DNA of 8,348 bases from DASPPF01 sp032906705 (GCA_032906705.1 JAJTZC010000045.1:1-8348); one strand, 5' to 3'. Numbered from the stretch's first letter, positions 1 through 6,541 are shown. The notes: generated by a model from the letters alone, not told the origin. Program-made: numbers and translations.

Positions 1-52
1 GCCCTTGATGCCGCGACTCACAGGATGGGTGGCAGTTAATAGGTGGTCAAGA

Positions 53-62
53 ATTAAATAAT
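53..62 (+). promoter_or_regulatory. TATA-like box for hicB
   Basis: The stretch ATTAAATAAT is the most AT-rich sequence upstream of hicB. Its centre lies about 28 nt before the ATG at 86 and only about 10 nt before the ATG at 68. Archaeal transcription usually starts 25-28 nt downstream of the TATA centre, so this box predicts a leaderless message beginning at the ATG at 86. No separate BRE is certain. Confidence 0.55.
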
Positions 63-85
63 CGCGCATGGACATTTCGCCCCGA

Positions 86-298
86 ATGAAATATCGTGTG
101 CTTGTCAGCCAGGATGAAGACGGATTCTACATCGCGACCTGCCCCGCTCTTCCTGGATGCATATCACAGGGGAAGACCCGCAGGGAGGCTCTCGCGAACG
201 TCAAAGACGCGATCGACGGCTACCTGGCCAGCCTGAAGAAGCACAAGGAGCCGATACCTCCTCCCATCGAGGAGGAGACCGTAGAAGTCCGTGCCTAA
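86..298 (+). CDS. hicB: HicB-family antitoxin (short form)
   Basis: This is the antitoxin of a type II toxin-antitoxin pair, expected to bind and neutralise HicA. The 70-residue protein carries the HicB signature: N-terminal strand KYRVLVSQDEDGFYIATCP, then ALPGCISQGKTRREALANV, then a helix DAIDGYLASLKKH and an acidic tail. This matches the partial RNase H-like HicB fold. It stops after that fold, so it lacks the C-terminal ribbon-helix-helix or HTH domain through which longer HicB proteins repress their operon. I chose the ATG at 86 because homologs usually begin just before this strand and because the TATA-like box at 53-62 places a leaderless start there; the ATG at 68 would add six residues. 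Its TAA overlaps the GTG at 291 of hicA, implying translational coupling. The order is hicB-hicA. Confidence 0.85.
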   Translation: MKYRVLVSQDEDGFYIATCPALPGCISQGKTRREALANVKDAIDGYLASLKKHKEPIPPPIEEETVEVRA

Positions 299-516
299 AG
301 CTCCCCGCGGTCTCAGGAAGGAAGGTCATCAAGGCATTGGGCAAGGTCGGTTACGTGGTGGACCACCAGACCGGCAGTCATGTGGTCCTCCGTCACGTGG
401 AAGCGCCCCACAGGAGGGTCACGGTTCCATACCATCAGGAATTGGCGAAGGGTACCCTGCGGGCAATCCTCAACGAGGTCGGCCTCACGGTTGATGAGTT
501 CCTGGGCCTGCTGTGA
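291..516 (+). CDS. hicA: HicA-family toxin (mRNA interferase) with a one-base frame offset near its start
   Basis: The frame ending at 516 encodes LPAVSGRKVIKALGKVGY, then TGSHVVLRH, VTVPYH and a C-terminal helix GTLRAILNEVGLTVDEFLGL. This is the HicA dsRBD-like fold, a ribosome-independent mRNA interferase; the His of GSH is the conserved catalytic residue. The protein would be about 74 residues, normal for HicA. The expected start is the GTG at 291 overlapping the hicB stop, reading Met-Pro-Lys as in many HicA proteins. After AAA at 297-299, however, the HicA frame resumes only at 301, so one base (the A run or G at 297-300) is extra. In its own frame the only ATG is at 157, deep inside hicB, which would give an unlikely 119-residue product. 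It could be an inactivated toxin, an assembly error, or a +1 shift site. Family assignment is firm; functionality is not. Confidence 0.75.
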
Positions 517-643
517 CGCCCAAGAGTCGTACCCCTTCACGGGTCTCCTAACGTCGCTCCAGGCGGGCGGTCTCCCTCCATGCAGGTCATGTCACACCAC
601 ATGGGTATGAATGCACCAACGACGTCGAAGGGTTCTGGCTGGG

Positions 644-657
644 GGGGCTCAGGCCCC
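644..657. repeat. Small GC hairpin
   Basis: GGGGC at 644-648 pairs perfectly with GCCCC at 653-657 across a TCAG loop, inside a run of seven G. It lies about 130 nt past the hicA stop. No T-tract follows directly, so I do not call it a terminator. Confidence 0.35.
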
Positions 658-1053
658 TCCTTTGGATTATCACCGAGTTCTGGGGGTCAGACCGACGCCG
701 TGAGCCAGGGAACCAAGTCGATCAGGGTTTCTCTGCTGATTACGGAGACGCTTGTCGTCGGCTTTCTTTCGAAGACGGGTAAGACAGTCTTGTCAAGACG
801 CTAGTATGATTTCGGGGGCGTTAATGCATGCCAAATGGAGGCGGCCAGCCCGTGCGCCACTGCTTCCTGGCCGATGGATCCCGTGATGAGGCTCGGGGCG
901 TTCAACGCGATGTAATCAGGCTTCCGTATATTAGAACCACTGCTCAGAGCCCAGCCATCCCTTCGACAGTCTCGGCCCGAGGGGGAGGGGGCGAGGAGGG
1001 GGTTCTGACCACGAGGTTCCTTCAGGTCTGTGCCTCGGCGAGTTCGAGAGCGA

Positions 1054-1107
1054 CGGGGGTCGAACCCCCGGGGGGTACGGTACCCGGATTTTTCGGCCTT
1101 TCCGGGT
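1054..1107. repeat. Cluster of three adjacent inverted repeats
   Basis: Three perfect inverted repeats lie almost end to end. CGGGGG at 1054-1059 pairs with CCCCCG at 1065-1070 over a TCGAA loop. GGGTAC at 1073-1078 and GTACCC at 1080-1085 form a palindrome around one G. ACCCGGA at 1082-1088 pairs with TCCGGGT at 1101-1107 over a 12-base loop. The last two share bases, so they would be alternative structures. The first loop resembles a tRNA T arm, but the pairing geometry does not fit one. The function is unknown: a structured RNA, an operator, or a barrier before the gene at 1182 are all possible. Confidence 0.5.
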
Positions 1108-1134
1108 TCCAATGTAGCATAAGATACTGTGCCG

Positions 1135-1148
1135 GTAATAAAAATACC
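1135..1148 (+). promoter_or_regulatory. Candidate TATA box for the small membrane ORF
   Basis: GGTAATAAAAATACC is the only AT-rich block before the ATG at 1182. Initiation 26-28 nt downstream would fall near 1168, leaving a leader of about 14 nt. No clear Shine-Dalgarno sequence lies in that leader. Confidence 0.35.
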
Positions 1149-1181
1149 ACGTCTTGACAGCAAGGAAGCCTCGAAAGTATC

Positions 1182-1448
1182 ATGCCAAGCCAAGGGTTTG
1201 GGGTGGAAGGGACCTGCTCTCCCGCACTTCACGAGCTGAATTTAGTCATCGGCGAGTTCACTCCTCAGCTGAAAGAGGTTCCAAGCCTCTTGATTGTTAT
1301 CTCGTCGGCCGCGCTCGGGACAATCAGTGCGAAGATGGTCGACTTCACGGTCAGGAACACCCCAGGGGCTTTCACCGATATTCTCGTTGCGACTGTGGCC
1401 GCCTTCCTGTCCGGACAGCTTAACATAGCCTCACTAGTTCACATTTGA
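1182..1448 (+). CDS. Small predicted membrane protein, family unknown
   Basis: I do not recognise this 88-residue product. It has a polar N-terminus (residues 1-32) with an amphipathic stretch HELNLVIGEFTPQLKEV, then two hydrophobic segments at about residues 33-52 (PSLLIVISSAALGTIS) and 64-87 (FTDILVATVAAFLSGQLNIA), linked by KMVDFTVRNTPG. It would be a two-helix membrane protein or a fragment of a larger one. Third codon positions from about 1240 onward are strongly biased to G or C, as in the neighbouring genes, which favours real coding. The first 15 or so codons look less gene-like, and a GTG at 1203 is an alternative start. It stands alone between the hairpin region and the convergent surface-protein gene. 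It could be the remnant of a longer gene that lost its 5' part. Confidence 0.45.
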   Translation: MPSQGFGVEGTCSPALHELNLVIGEFTPQLKEVPSLLIVISSAALGTISAKMVDFTVRNTPGAFTDILVATVAAFLSGQLNIASLVHI

Positions 1449-1531
1449 AAAGAGATGGAGTTTCACCTGCCCACAAACTTCATGTTAAGCTTTCGCTGCA
1501 TCGTAAGCAATCAAGGATGATTTAGCAAACG

Positions 1532-3388
1532 TCACGCCGGAAGGGTAGAATACGAACACGAACCAAATACGGTCGTGGCTACCAGAGCCCCCGACGAGGG
1601 ATTCACAATCAGGACCTCAGACTGCCAATCCGCTCCAAACATCATTCGAGTGCTCGAATCAAACGCCATGTCCACACCGAATCCAATTCCGCTCAACGTG
1701 ACTTGCGAAATGACCTTGTTCGTCTGGCCGCTGATTTCGAGCAACCCGGCCGTCCCGTTCGATTGATTTAGCAATGTGGTGGCATAGACGTTTCCCGTGG
1801 ACGGATCGTAGAAGAAGGACGGCGTCTCTATGACGAGGCCACCGCCCAAGCCCCGGACGGGGATGCTGGCTACCAAGCTGTTGTTGGCTGTATCTATGAC
1901 CACGAGTTTGTCAGGGCTGCTGGTTTGATTCGACTGGTCGAACAGCGCCATGCCATACACGTAGATTTCCTTGTTGGTCGGGTTATACAGAACCGGTTTG
2001 TAATAGAAACCGATGGTCCCGTTGGGAGGCGGAGGAAGAGGTATGGTTGTCTTTGCCAATGTATTGCTCGAAGAGTTGATAATGAGAACAGTGTACCCGG
2101 AGATTCCGTAAATCACGCCATTATCGGGATTGAACAGGAAATTCCCGGCATACTGGGGCATTGTGATCGCGGCAACTATCTTGTAGGTGTCGCCGTTCAT
2201 TGCGTACACTGTCCCGTTATACGCTTGGACATAAAGCTCGTTGTTGCGAGGATTGAACCAGGCACCGAGCGGCCCGTGTATCCCTGTTATGTTGACTATC
2301 GCCTTGTTTGTCGACCCATTTATCACCGAGATCAGGCTGTAGACGAAGTTGATTCCGAATATGTTTCCGTTCAGAGGGTCGTAGACCATGCTCCCCAAAG
2401 ACTGGCCCGGCTGACTGACAATCATCTTGCCAGCAAGCCGGTTTGTCGAGGTATTGATTGGGAAGACTTCGTTGGTGTACTGGTTTGCAACATAGAGTTC
2501 CTTGTTTCCCGGGTCGTAGAGCTGGAAACCCAAGCCCCCGACCAGATCGGGAAGAGAGATTGTGGTAACCAGCCTCCCTGTGACACCGTCGATTGCGGAC
2601 ACCGCGTCGGTGCCAGGATTGATTACGTAGACCAGCCCATTGTCTCGGTCGTAGAATAAGGGCCCAGCCCCTTCCTGTCCGCCGCACGCGTTACCGCTTT
2701 TGTTGCCTTGCGCGGTTGAGGTTTCCACGAGGAGAAACGATGCAGGCGAGAGAGACGTGCCGTTGAGCGACAACGGAAGAATTCTCACCCAGTAGATGCT
2801 TCCGTTCAACGAGGGGAAGACGATGCTCGAAGAGAACGTCCCTCCCGCACCCACGTTCGCCTTCACAAAAGACGTCGTCGAACCGTTCGCAGTGTAATTA
2901 CGAACTATCGGACAACAGATGGGGCCGAAGGGTTGGCCTCCGTACACCGGCACATAGTCGGCCTTCGCCGGATAAGCAGTTCCAGCAAGAACGGCGGACC
3001 AAGATATAGGCGTGTTATTCTTGTAGGTGGCGTTGACGGCTATACCTGAAGCAAGGCCGGTAACTGTGGCACCGACAAACTGGAATGTCCCGTTGGCGCT
3101 CCCTGTGGGAAAGATGACAACCTCTGTGACTACAGTCCCGGTGGTGATTGTGACTGTACGCGTCGCCACTGAGGTGGTAGTATAGGTCGTGGTGGAGCCC
3201 TGTCCGATTGAAGTGGTTACGTATGTAGTAGTGTAGGTTGTCGGGCTTGTCACCGTCGGATTGATTGCTTGTGTTGTGGTTGAAATCGAATTGGCTGTCC
3301 GTTGGTTGGCGACGCCCCCAAGGTATCCCACACCTGCGCTGACCGCAATGATGAGGGCGAGGACGACGGCCGCAATTGCACTCTTCAA
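1532..3388 (-). CDS. Membrane-anchored Thr-rich stalk protein with YncE-like beta-propeller
   Basis: This 618-residue protein is built for display outside the cell. In order it has an N-terminal membrane anchor (about residues 4-27), a Thr/Ser-rich stalk (35-88) with repeated TTT and YTTT runs, an Ig-like region (about 93-223) with a CC pair, and a beta-propeller (about 240-614). The propeller has eight repeats opening with YDP/NP-x-N-x-x-(I/V)-Y, near residues 244, 290, 335, 378, 419, 466, 525 and 574; interleaved INGSTNK-type turns are typical of YncE-like archaeal surface proteins. Many N-x-S/T sequons suggest glycosylation. The ligand is unknown. No ATG precedes the anchor. I chose the TTG at 3388 because a TATA-like box lies about 43 nt upstream and the anchor follows at once. 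The frame is open to a TTG at 3589, with a GTG at 3439 also possible, but that extra N-terminus looks non-coding. It is divergent from the gene at 3639. Confidence 0.8.
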   Translation of the reverse strand: MKSAIAAVVLALIIAVSAGVGYLGGVANQRTANSISTTTQAINPTVTSPTTYTTTYVTTSIGQGSTTTYTTTSVATRTVTITTGTVVTEVVIFPTGSANGTFQFVGATVTGLASGIAVNATYKNNTPISWSAVLAGTAYPAKADYVPVYGGQPFGPICCPIVRNYTANGSTTSFVKANVGAGGTFSSSIVFPSLNGSIYWVRILPLSLNGTSLSPASFLLVETSTAQGNKSGNACGGQEGAGPLFYDRDNGLVYVINPGTDAVSAIDGVTGRLVTTISLPDLVGGLGFQLYDPGNKELYVANQYTNEVFPINTSTNRLAGKMIVSQPGQSLGSMVYDPLNGNIFGINFVYSLISVINGSTNKAIVNITGIHGPLGAWFNPRNNELYVQAYNGTVYAMNGDTYKIVAAITMPQYAGNFLFNPDNGVIYGISGYTVLIINSSSNTLAKTTIPLPPPPNGTIGFYYKPVLYNPTNKEIYVYGMALFDQSNQTSSPDKLVVIDTANNSLVASIPVRGLGGGLVIETPSFFYDPSTGNVYATTLLNQSNGTAGLLEISGQTNKVISQVTLSGIGFGVDMAFDSSTRMMFGADWQSEVLIVNPSSGALVATTVFGSCSYSTLPA

Positions 3389-3426
3389 GCCAGCTCGTGG
3401 GTGGTCGCCGCGGGTAGTAAATGCTA

Positions 3427-3436
3427 ATGTATAGAA
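3427..3436 (-). promoter_or_regulatory. TATA-like box for the propeller protein
   Basis: On the minus strand this reads TTCTATACAT. Initiation 26-28 nt downstream would be near 3404, giving a leader of about 16 nt before the TTG at 3388. It also lies downstream of the GTG at 3439 and the TTG at 3589, which argues against those starts. Confidence 0.4.
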
Positions 3437-3603
3437 CACCTCTGACACAACGATTTGTGAGAGATAGCGGCGACACGCGCTGAAAGTTGGACCTTGGGCC
3501 GGGAGGGGCCCGCACCCAAAGGGGTTGCTTTCGGCCCCGGAACTCGAGCCGGGTGGTAGAATGTTCTCGTAGATGGAAACGGTCGCCAAGTTCCAATCAC
3601 TAG

Positions 3604-3612
3604 AACTAAATG
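3604..3612 (+). promoter_or_regulatory. TATA-like box for the Thr-stalk protein
   Basis: AACTAAATG is centred about 31 nt upstream of the ATG at 3639, predicting initiation a few bases before that codon. A GAGGAGG run at 3629-3635 lies only 3 nt before the ATG, so a Shine-Dalgarno contact is also possible although closely spaced. Confidence 0.4.
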
Positions 3613-3638
3613 CTTCCTTCTAGATATTGAGGAGGATA

Positions 3639-4550
3639 ATGGCTCGAGCTAGACGAGCAATCACAACCGCAATCCTTGCTTCGTCGCTTACTATTGTTGT
3701 CCTGACCGCCGCGCTTGCCTTTGTGTTGGTCTCGCAAGGACCGATTTTCCGGGCAACTTTATCCACCACATACACGTCCACGGTCACGACCACTCGAGCA
3801 GAAACTTCGACCACGACTATCACAACGCCAACTCTGATCACAACTACCCGGACTGTGTCCGCGACGACCAACTCTTCGGTCGGAACTCAGGTCTGCGTCA
3901 CCAACATCAAGAGCCCGCCGCAGCCGCAATACTTGCCGACGCTACTCCAGATGATCAAGATTCCAACCTTCCTGGAGTATTCCAATGGCAGGTGCTGGAC
4001 GTGGGACGGCGCCTTTTCTGTCACAAGCCCCACATCCTCTTCTTTGTTCTTCGTCTTCAACCGGTTCTCTGACCAGATAGTCGAGTCATGCGGCCTCTAC
4101 CCAGTTCACCGCATAGACACGGAGATCTACGTAACACCCATCGAGGCAAATGGGACCGTGACCGACGTCACCGTAGAATACAAGGGCCAAGGCTCGGGCG
4201 TGACCTCCTGCCCCGCCATCACCCAGGACGTTTATCCAGTGTCTTTCAAACTGCTCACGTGGAACTCCACAGGGCAGACCGTGGCTCTCACCTTGCGGTT
4301 TCTTCCCACTTCTAACGTTTCAGTAACAAGATTGGAGGCGCGAATCTACAACACAACATGGAGTTACACCGTGGATTTTGCTCACGTCAACCAGACGCAT
4401 CCGCTGACCGCCCAGGCAAGCGTGACTCAGACCTTCTTCATCCCTGGCTCTCCGCTTCGAGGAAATCTAATCTACAACATGACGGTGGCTGGGACGTATT
4501 CCGACGGTAATCCTTTGAGCTCAAACGAAAGCGTGGAATTGCAAACCTGA
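3639..4550 (+). CDS. Membrane-anchored Thr-rich stalk surface protein
   Basis: This 303-residue protein has a basic N-terminus (MARARR), a membrane anchor at about residues 7-31, a Thr-rich stalk at about 42-78, and an extracellular region of about 220 residues. That region holds four Cys (86, 119, 151, 191), enough for two disulfides, and many N-x-S/T sequons. It looks beta-rich. Residues 267-290 (FIPG, then Y-N-M-T-V-A-G-T-Y-S-D-G) closely match the end of the protein encoded at 4717-5523, so the two share a C-terminal module. The function is unknown; it is probably a glycosylated cell-surface protein. I chose the ATG at 3639. A TTG at 3627 in the same frame overlaps the purine-rich GAGGAGG and would add only four residues. 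The gene is divergent from the propeller protein, which has the same anchor-plus-stalk plan, so the pair may be co-regulated. Confidence 0.75.
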   Translation: MARARRAITTAILASSLTIVVLTAALAFVLVSQGPIFRATLSTTYTSTVTTTRAETSTTTITTPTLITTTRTVSATTNSSVGTQVCVTNIKSPPQPQYLPTLLQMIKIPTFLEYSNGRCWTWDGAFSVTSPTSSSLFFVFNRFSDQIVESCGLYPVHRIDTEIYVTPIEANGTVTDVTVEYKGQGSGVTSCPAITQDVYPVSFKLLTWNSTGQTVALTLRFLPTSNVSVTRLEARIYNTTWSYTVDFAHVNQTHPLTAQASVTQTFFIPGSPLRGNLIYNMTVAGTYSDGNPLSSNESVELQT

Positions 4551-4716
4551 CAAATCGACTAGGTTGCCCGCTGGTTCAATGCTTCTGACAGTACTTTGAC
4601 TCTTAGGCGGTGCTGGTCGGACTCATACCAAATTCATGCCTGGAAAGGGACTCGAATACCGAGGCACATCAACTGGCTATGGACCCTTTGCCCGAGGCAA
4701 CGATACGAGCGACCCA

Positions 4717-5523
4717 TCACTTCGCCTGTACCGAAGTCGTGAACACGACCTCCGTGCCGTCCGAGTATCCGACCACGTATTCTATGCTATACGTCTTTCC
4801 AGCCGTTACCCCCGGGATGAAGAGGGGCGATGATACTGAGAGCGACTGCCCCTGAACCAGCGGGGATTGAGGGGAGACAGTTCGCGACTGGCCGCCGTTG
4901 TATTCCGGGTAGGGGCATGAAGAGAGGCTAAAGATCTGTTTGGATGCGTTCGGGTCATAGAGAGTTGCGTAGAAGAAGGTAATGGGCCTCGTCCCGTTGT
5001 TCTCTATCGTCATGTTCCATTCCGCGGCCCCCGTCCGGCCTGCGATGGAAGCGGAGGTGTTCAGGAGGTTGTTTGTCACCGTCACTTGGCCGTTGAACGG
5101 GACCCGTGTAGCGGTCATCATTGTGACGGGAACGCTGAAATTGACCGAGCCCGTCCTCGAGGAAGCAATAATGCTCACGGTGTAATTGCTCCCGTTCCTC
5201 GCTGCCCCCTCACAGCTGGTCCGCGAGACGCGCTGGGAGGAGTTGAGAGTGATAGACTGGAAGTCGCCCGGAAGCCCGTTGCCGAAGAGCGAGGCCACCA
5301 ATCTCTGCGTCTCGTTGCTGTTGTTTTGGACGGTCAGGCTCCACATCGCGAAAGAGAAGGAGGGCCCGAGATGAGCGCCGCCTGGGAACTGCAAGATTTC
5401 GTTCGCGGGGACGACGATTGGTTGACTGCTCGGCGGGGTAATCGAATACGTTAGGAAAAGGAAAGCTGCCGCGATTGCCAGGCCCGCAGCAAGCGCGCCG
5501 AGCAAGACGGGAATCGCTCTCAT
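4717..5523 (-). CDS. Membrane-anchored protein with two duplicated beta-sandwich-like domains
   Basis: This 268-residue protein has an N-terminal anchor or uncleaved signal (about residues 4-27) and an extracellular part with two related domains. Domain 1 (about 56-138) contains MWSLTVQNNSNETQRLVASLFG; domain 2 (about 165-265) contains EWNMTIENNGTRPITFFYATLYD. Both have one Cys at a comparable place (104 and 203), which suggests an internal duplication. The end, FIPG followed by YSIEYVVGYSDG, matches the C-terminus of the convergent gene ending at 4550. There is no Thr-rich stalk here. Sequons are frequent. The start is the ATG at 5523, directly followed by the anchor. The family is unrecognised; an archaeal surface or envelope role is inferred from architecture. 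It converges on its neighbour with a 166-base gap in which I see no gene. Confidence 0.75.
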   Translation of the reverse strand: MRAIPVLLGALAAGLAIAAAFLFLTYSITPPSSQPIVVPANEILQFPGGAHLGPSFSFAMWSLTVQNNSNETQRLVASLFGNGLPGDFQSITLNSSQRVSRTSCEGAARNGSNYTVSIIASSRTGSVNFSVPVTMMTATRVPFNGQVTVTNNLLNTSASIAGRTGAAEWNMTIENNGTRPITFFYATLYDPNASKQIFSLSSCPYPEYNGGQSRTVSPQSPLVQGQSLSVSSPLFIPGVTAGKTYSIEYVVGYSDGTEVVFTTSVQAK

Positions 5524-5663
5524 CTCGAGCTTGCCTCGCGAGCAGGTAATTCTTAGCTCTAGCGTGAAGAACGTAACTGACTGAACCTACTCCTCTGAGA
5601 GTCTGGTGACCGCGAAGAGACGCGTGGCGGAGCTACATGAAACAGTGCCGAAATGTTGACCTT

Positions 5664-5760
5664 TGGCCGGAAGGGATTCGAACCCTCTGCTTGGTCTTAG
5701 GTGGCACGAGGCGCTTGGCAGTTTGGAGTCGAACCCGTTCAGGTTCGGGCCACACCGGCC
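5664..5760 (-). tRNA. tRNA-like element (possible intron-bearing tRNA or tRNA pseudogene)
   Basis: Read on the minus strand, the ends pair as an acceptor stem: GGCCGG (5755-5760) with CCGGCC (5665-5670), followed by A. Next to it is a textbook T arm, GAGGG-TTCGAAT-CCCTT (5671-5687), closed by one G-T pair. The middle does not fold as a tRNA. Instead I see a 6-bp hairpin CGAACC/GGTTCG and a 5-bp helix GTGGC/GCCAC. I scanned the interior by eye for a 5-bp stem with a 7-base loop and found no anticodon arm, and the D loop lacks GG. At 97 nt it is longer than normal tRNAs. It may be a tRNA with an intron at an unusual site, a decayed tRNA, or a tRNA-like RNA. No CCA is encoded. Confidence 0.45.
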
Positions 5761-5800
5761 CGCCGCCATTTGAAGTGCTTGCATCTTCGTTTGGGTTTGC

Positions 5801-5808
5801 TATTTTGT
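5801..5808 (-). promoter_or_regulatory. Possible TATA box for the tRNA-like element
   Basis: The minus strand reads ACAAAATA here, about 44 nt upstream of the 5' end of the tRNA-like element. That spacing would suit an archaeal tRNA promoter with a short processed leader. The box also overlaps sequence just beyond the stop of the gene at 5849-6541, so it is only suggestive. Confidence 0.25.
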
Positions 5809-5848
5809 ACGACTTGCAGGCGTCTCTGTTTCGTTCGCGGCACGGATC

Positions 5849-6541
5849 CTACGTCAGCCTGTAAAGCTTGTAGCCTGAAAGGATAGACCAGAGAAGGATG
5901 GGAACGGCCGAAGCAACGCCAACGGCCAATATGGCGGTCGGGAAGCCCCACAGTGGTATGGTTGCCCAGATCAGAACGCCTCCGGCCATGCCGAGGTAGG
6001 CCGTTATCTTGTTGAATTGCTCGCTCTTCAGCATAGCGTAGCTGATCATAATGAGCCCCAATCCATAGGGGACACCCATCACGAATGCAGCGACCCCCGA
6101 AGTCGTCATGGCGAGTTCCGCCGAGGTGGCATAAGCGGCCCTCTGGGCATCGCTGACCGCGTTCACGTACCCTGTGCTCATTTCGATGAGGGAGAGTCGG
6201 ACTGAGATGTCACCGGCGAGGTCAATCGTGAACGCAACGAAAGACATCACGGCGGCGAGCAGTGCAGCGGCCGGGCTTGTTTTGCGCAGGGCGAGATAGA
6301 GCGCGAGAAAGCCAACCATGCTGAGGAGTTCGTACGCGGCGAGAGTCATCCAGAGACCGGCGAAATAGGGGCTCTGGCTGTGCAGCTCGACAAGACCCTT
6401 CGGTGTCGTCGATGATGAAGAGAGGTCTGCCTGACTCGTGCTTGAGAAGTACGCGAGCGGAGCCACAATTATGGAGCCCAGCCCTGCAAGCATCAACGCT
6501 ACGCCGCCTGCCCTCAATAGCGACTTCCACTCATTCTCCAC
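5849..6541 (-). CDS. Six-helix membrane protein, DUF4386-like
   Basis: This is a 230-residue integral membrane protein with six hydrophobic segments at about residues 11-31, 61-84, 90-110, 143-170, 177-197 and 202-223, and a Ser/Thr-rich extracytoplasmic loop (33-48). Length, helix count and the C-terminal pattern resemble DUF4386 proteins: G-L-x-x-I-S-Y-A-M-L-K-S, then AYLGMAGGVLIW, and a final LLWSILSGYKLYRL. That family has no established function. The assignment is from remembered pattern, not a search. The start is a GTG at 6541. A TATA-like box centred about 34 nt upstream predicts a leader of about 8 nt. It is transcribed toward the tRNA-like element and stands as a single unit. Confidence 0.7.
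   Translation of the reverse strand: MENEWKSLLRAGGVALMLAGLGSIIVAPLAYFSSTSQADLSSSSTTPKGLVELHSQSPYFAGLWMTLAAYELLSMVGFLALYLALRKTSPAAALLAAVMSFVAFTIDLAGDISVRLSLIEMSTGYVNAVSDAQRAAYATSAELAMTTSGVAAFVMGVPYGLGLIMISYAMLKSEQFNKITAYLGMAGGVLIWATIPLWGFPTAILAVGVASAVPILLWSILSGYKLYRLT

Larger units (their letters stand above)
517..1181. other. Non-coding stretch with GC-rich hairpins
   Basis: I find no convincing protein gene in these 665 bases. Open frames here, such as the one on the minus strand from 1232 to 801, have Arg/Pro/Ser-rich composition without domain-like pattern. The visible structure consists of a 5-bp GGGGC/GCCCC hairpin at 644-657 and the hairpin run at 1054-1107, described separately. No canonical tRNA could be folded. 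Confidence 0.5.

Noticed and set aside
157..516. A 119-codon HicA starting at the ATG at 157
   Set aside because: The first 46 or so codons overlap hicB out of frame and are Arg/Gly-rich without homology to HicA; real HicA proteins start just before LPxVSGR.
1030..1070. Possible tRNA T arm on the minus strand (GGTTCGACC-like)
   Set aside because: With the standard seven-base loop only three stem pairs form, no acceptor partner is found upstream, and the stable structure is a 6-bp hairpin with a five-base loop.
801..1232. Minus-strand open frame of 143 codons
   Set aside because: Composition is Arg/Pro/Ser-rich with no consistent fold signal, and it crosses the hairpin cluster and the start of a better plus-strand ORF.
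1925..2659. Long plus-strand open frame of 244 codons
   Set aside because: It lies wholly antisense to the propeller domain of the gene at 1532-3388 and shows no domain or membrane pattern of its own; biased codon use on the real strand explains the open frame.
3389..3589. N-terminal extension of the propeller protein to the TTG at 3589
   Set aside because: The 67 extra residues look like translated intergenic sequence, include the TATA-like box, and would place the membrane anchor unusually far from the N-terminus.
3750..3880. Thr-codon-rich tract that could be a nucleotide repeat or CRISPR-like array
   Set aside because: It is an in-frame Thr-rich stalk with varied codons and no regular spacers; the same protein-level feature appears in the divergent gene.
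4645..4670. GGGACTCGAATACC, resembling a reversed T arm
   Set aside because: The stem is imperfect and no acceptor, anticodon or D arm can be drawn around it.
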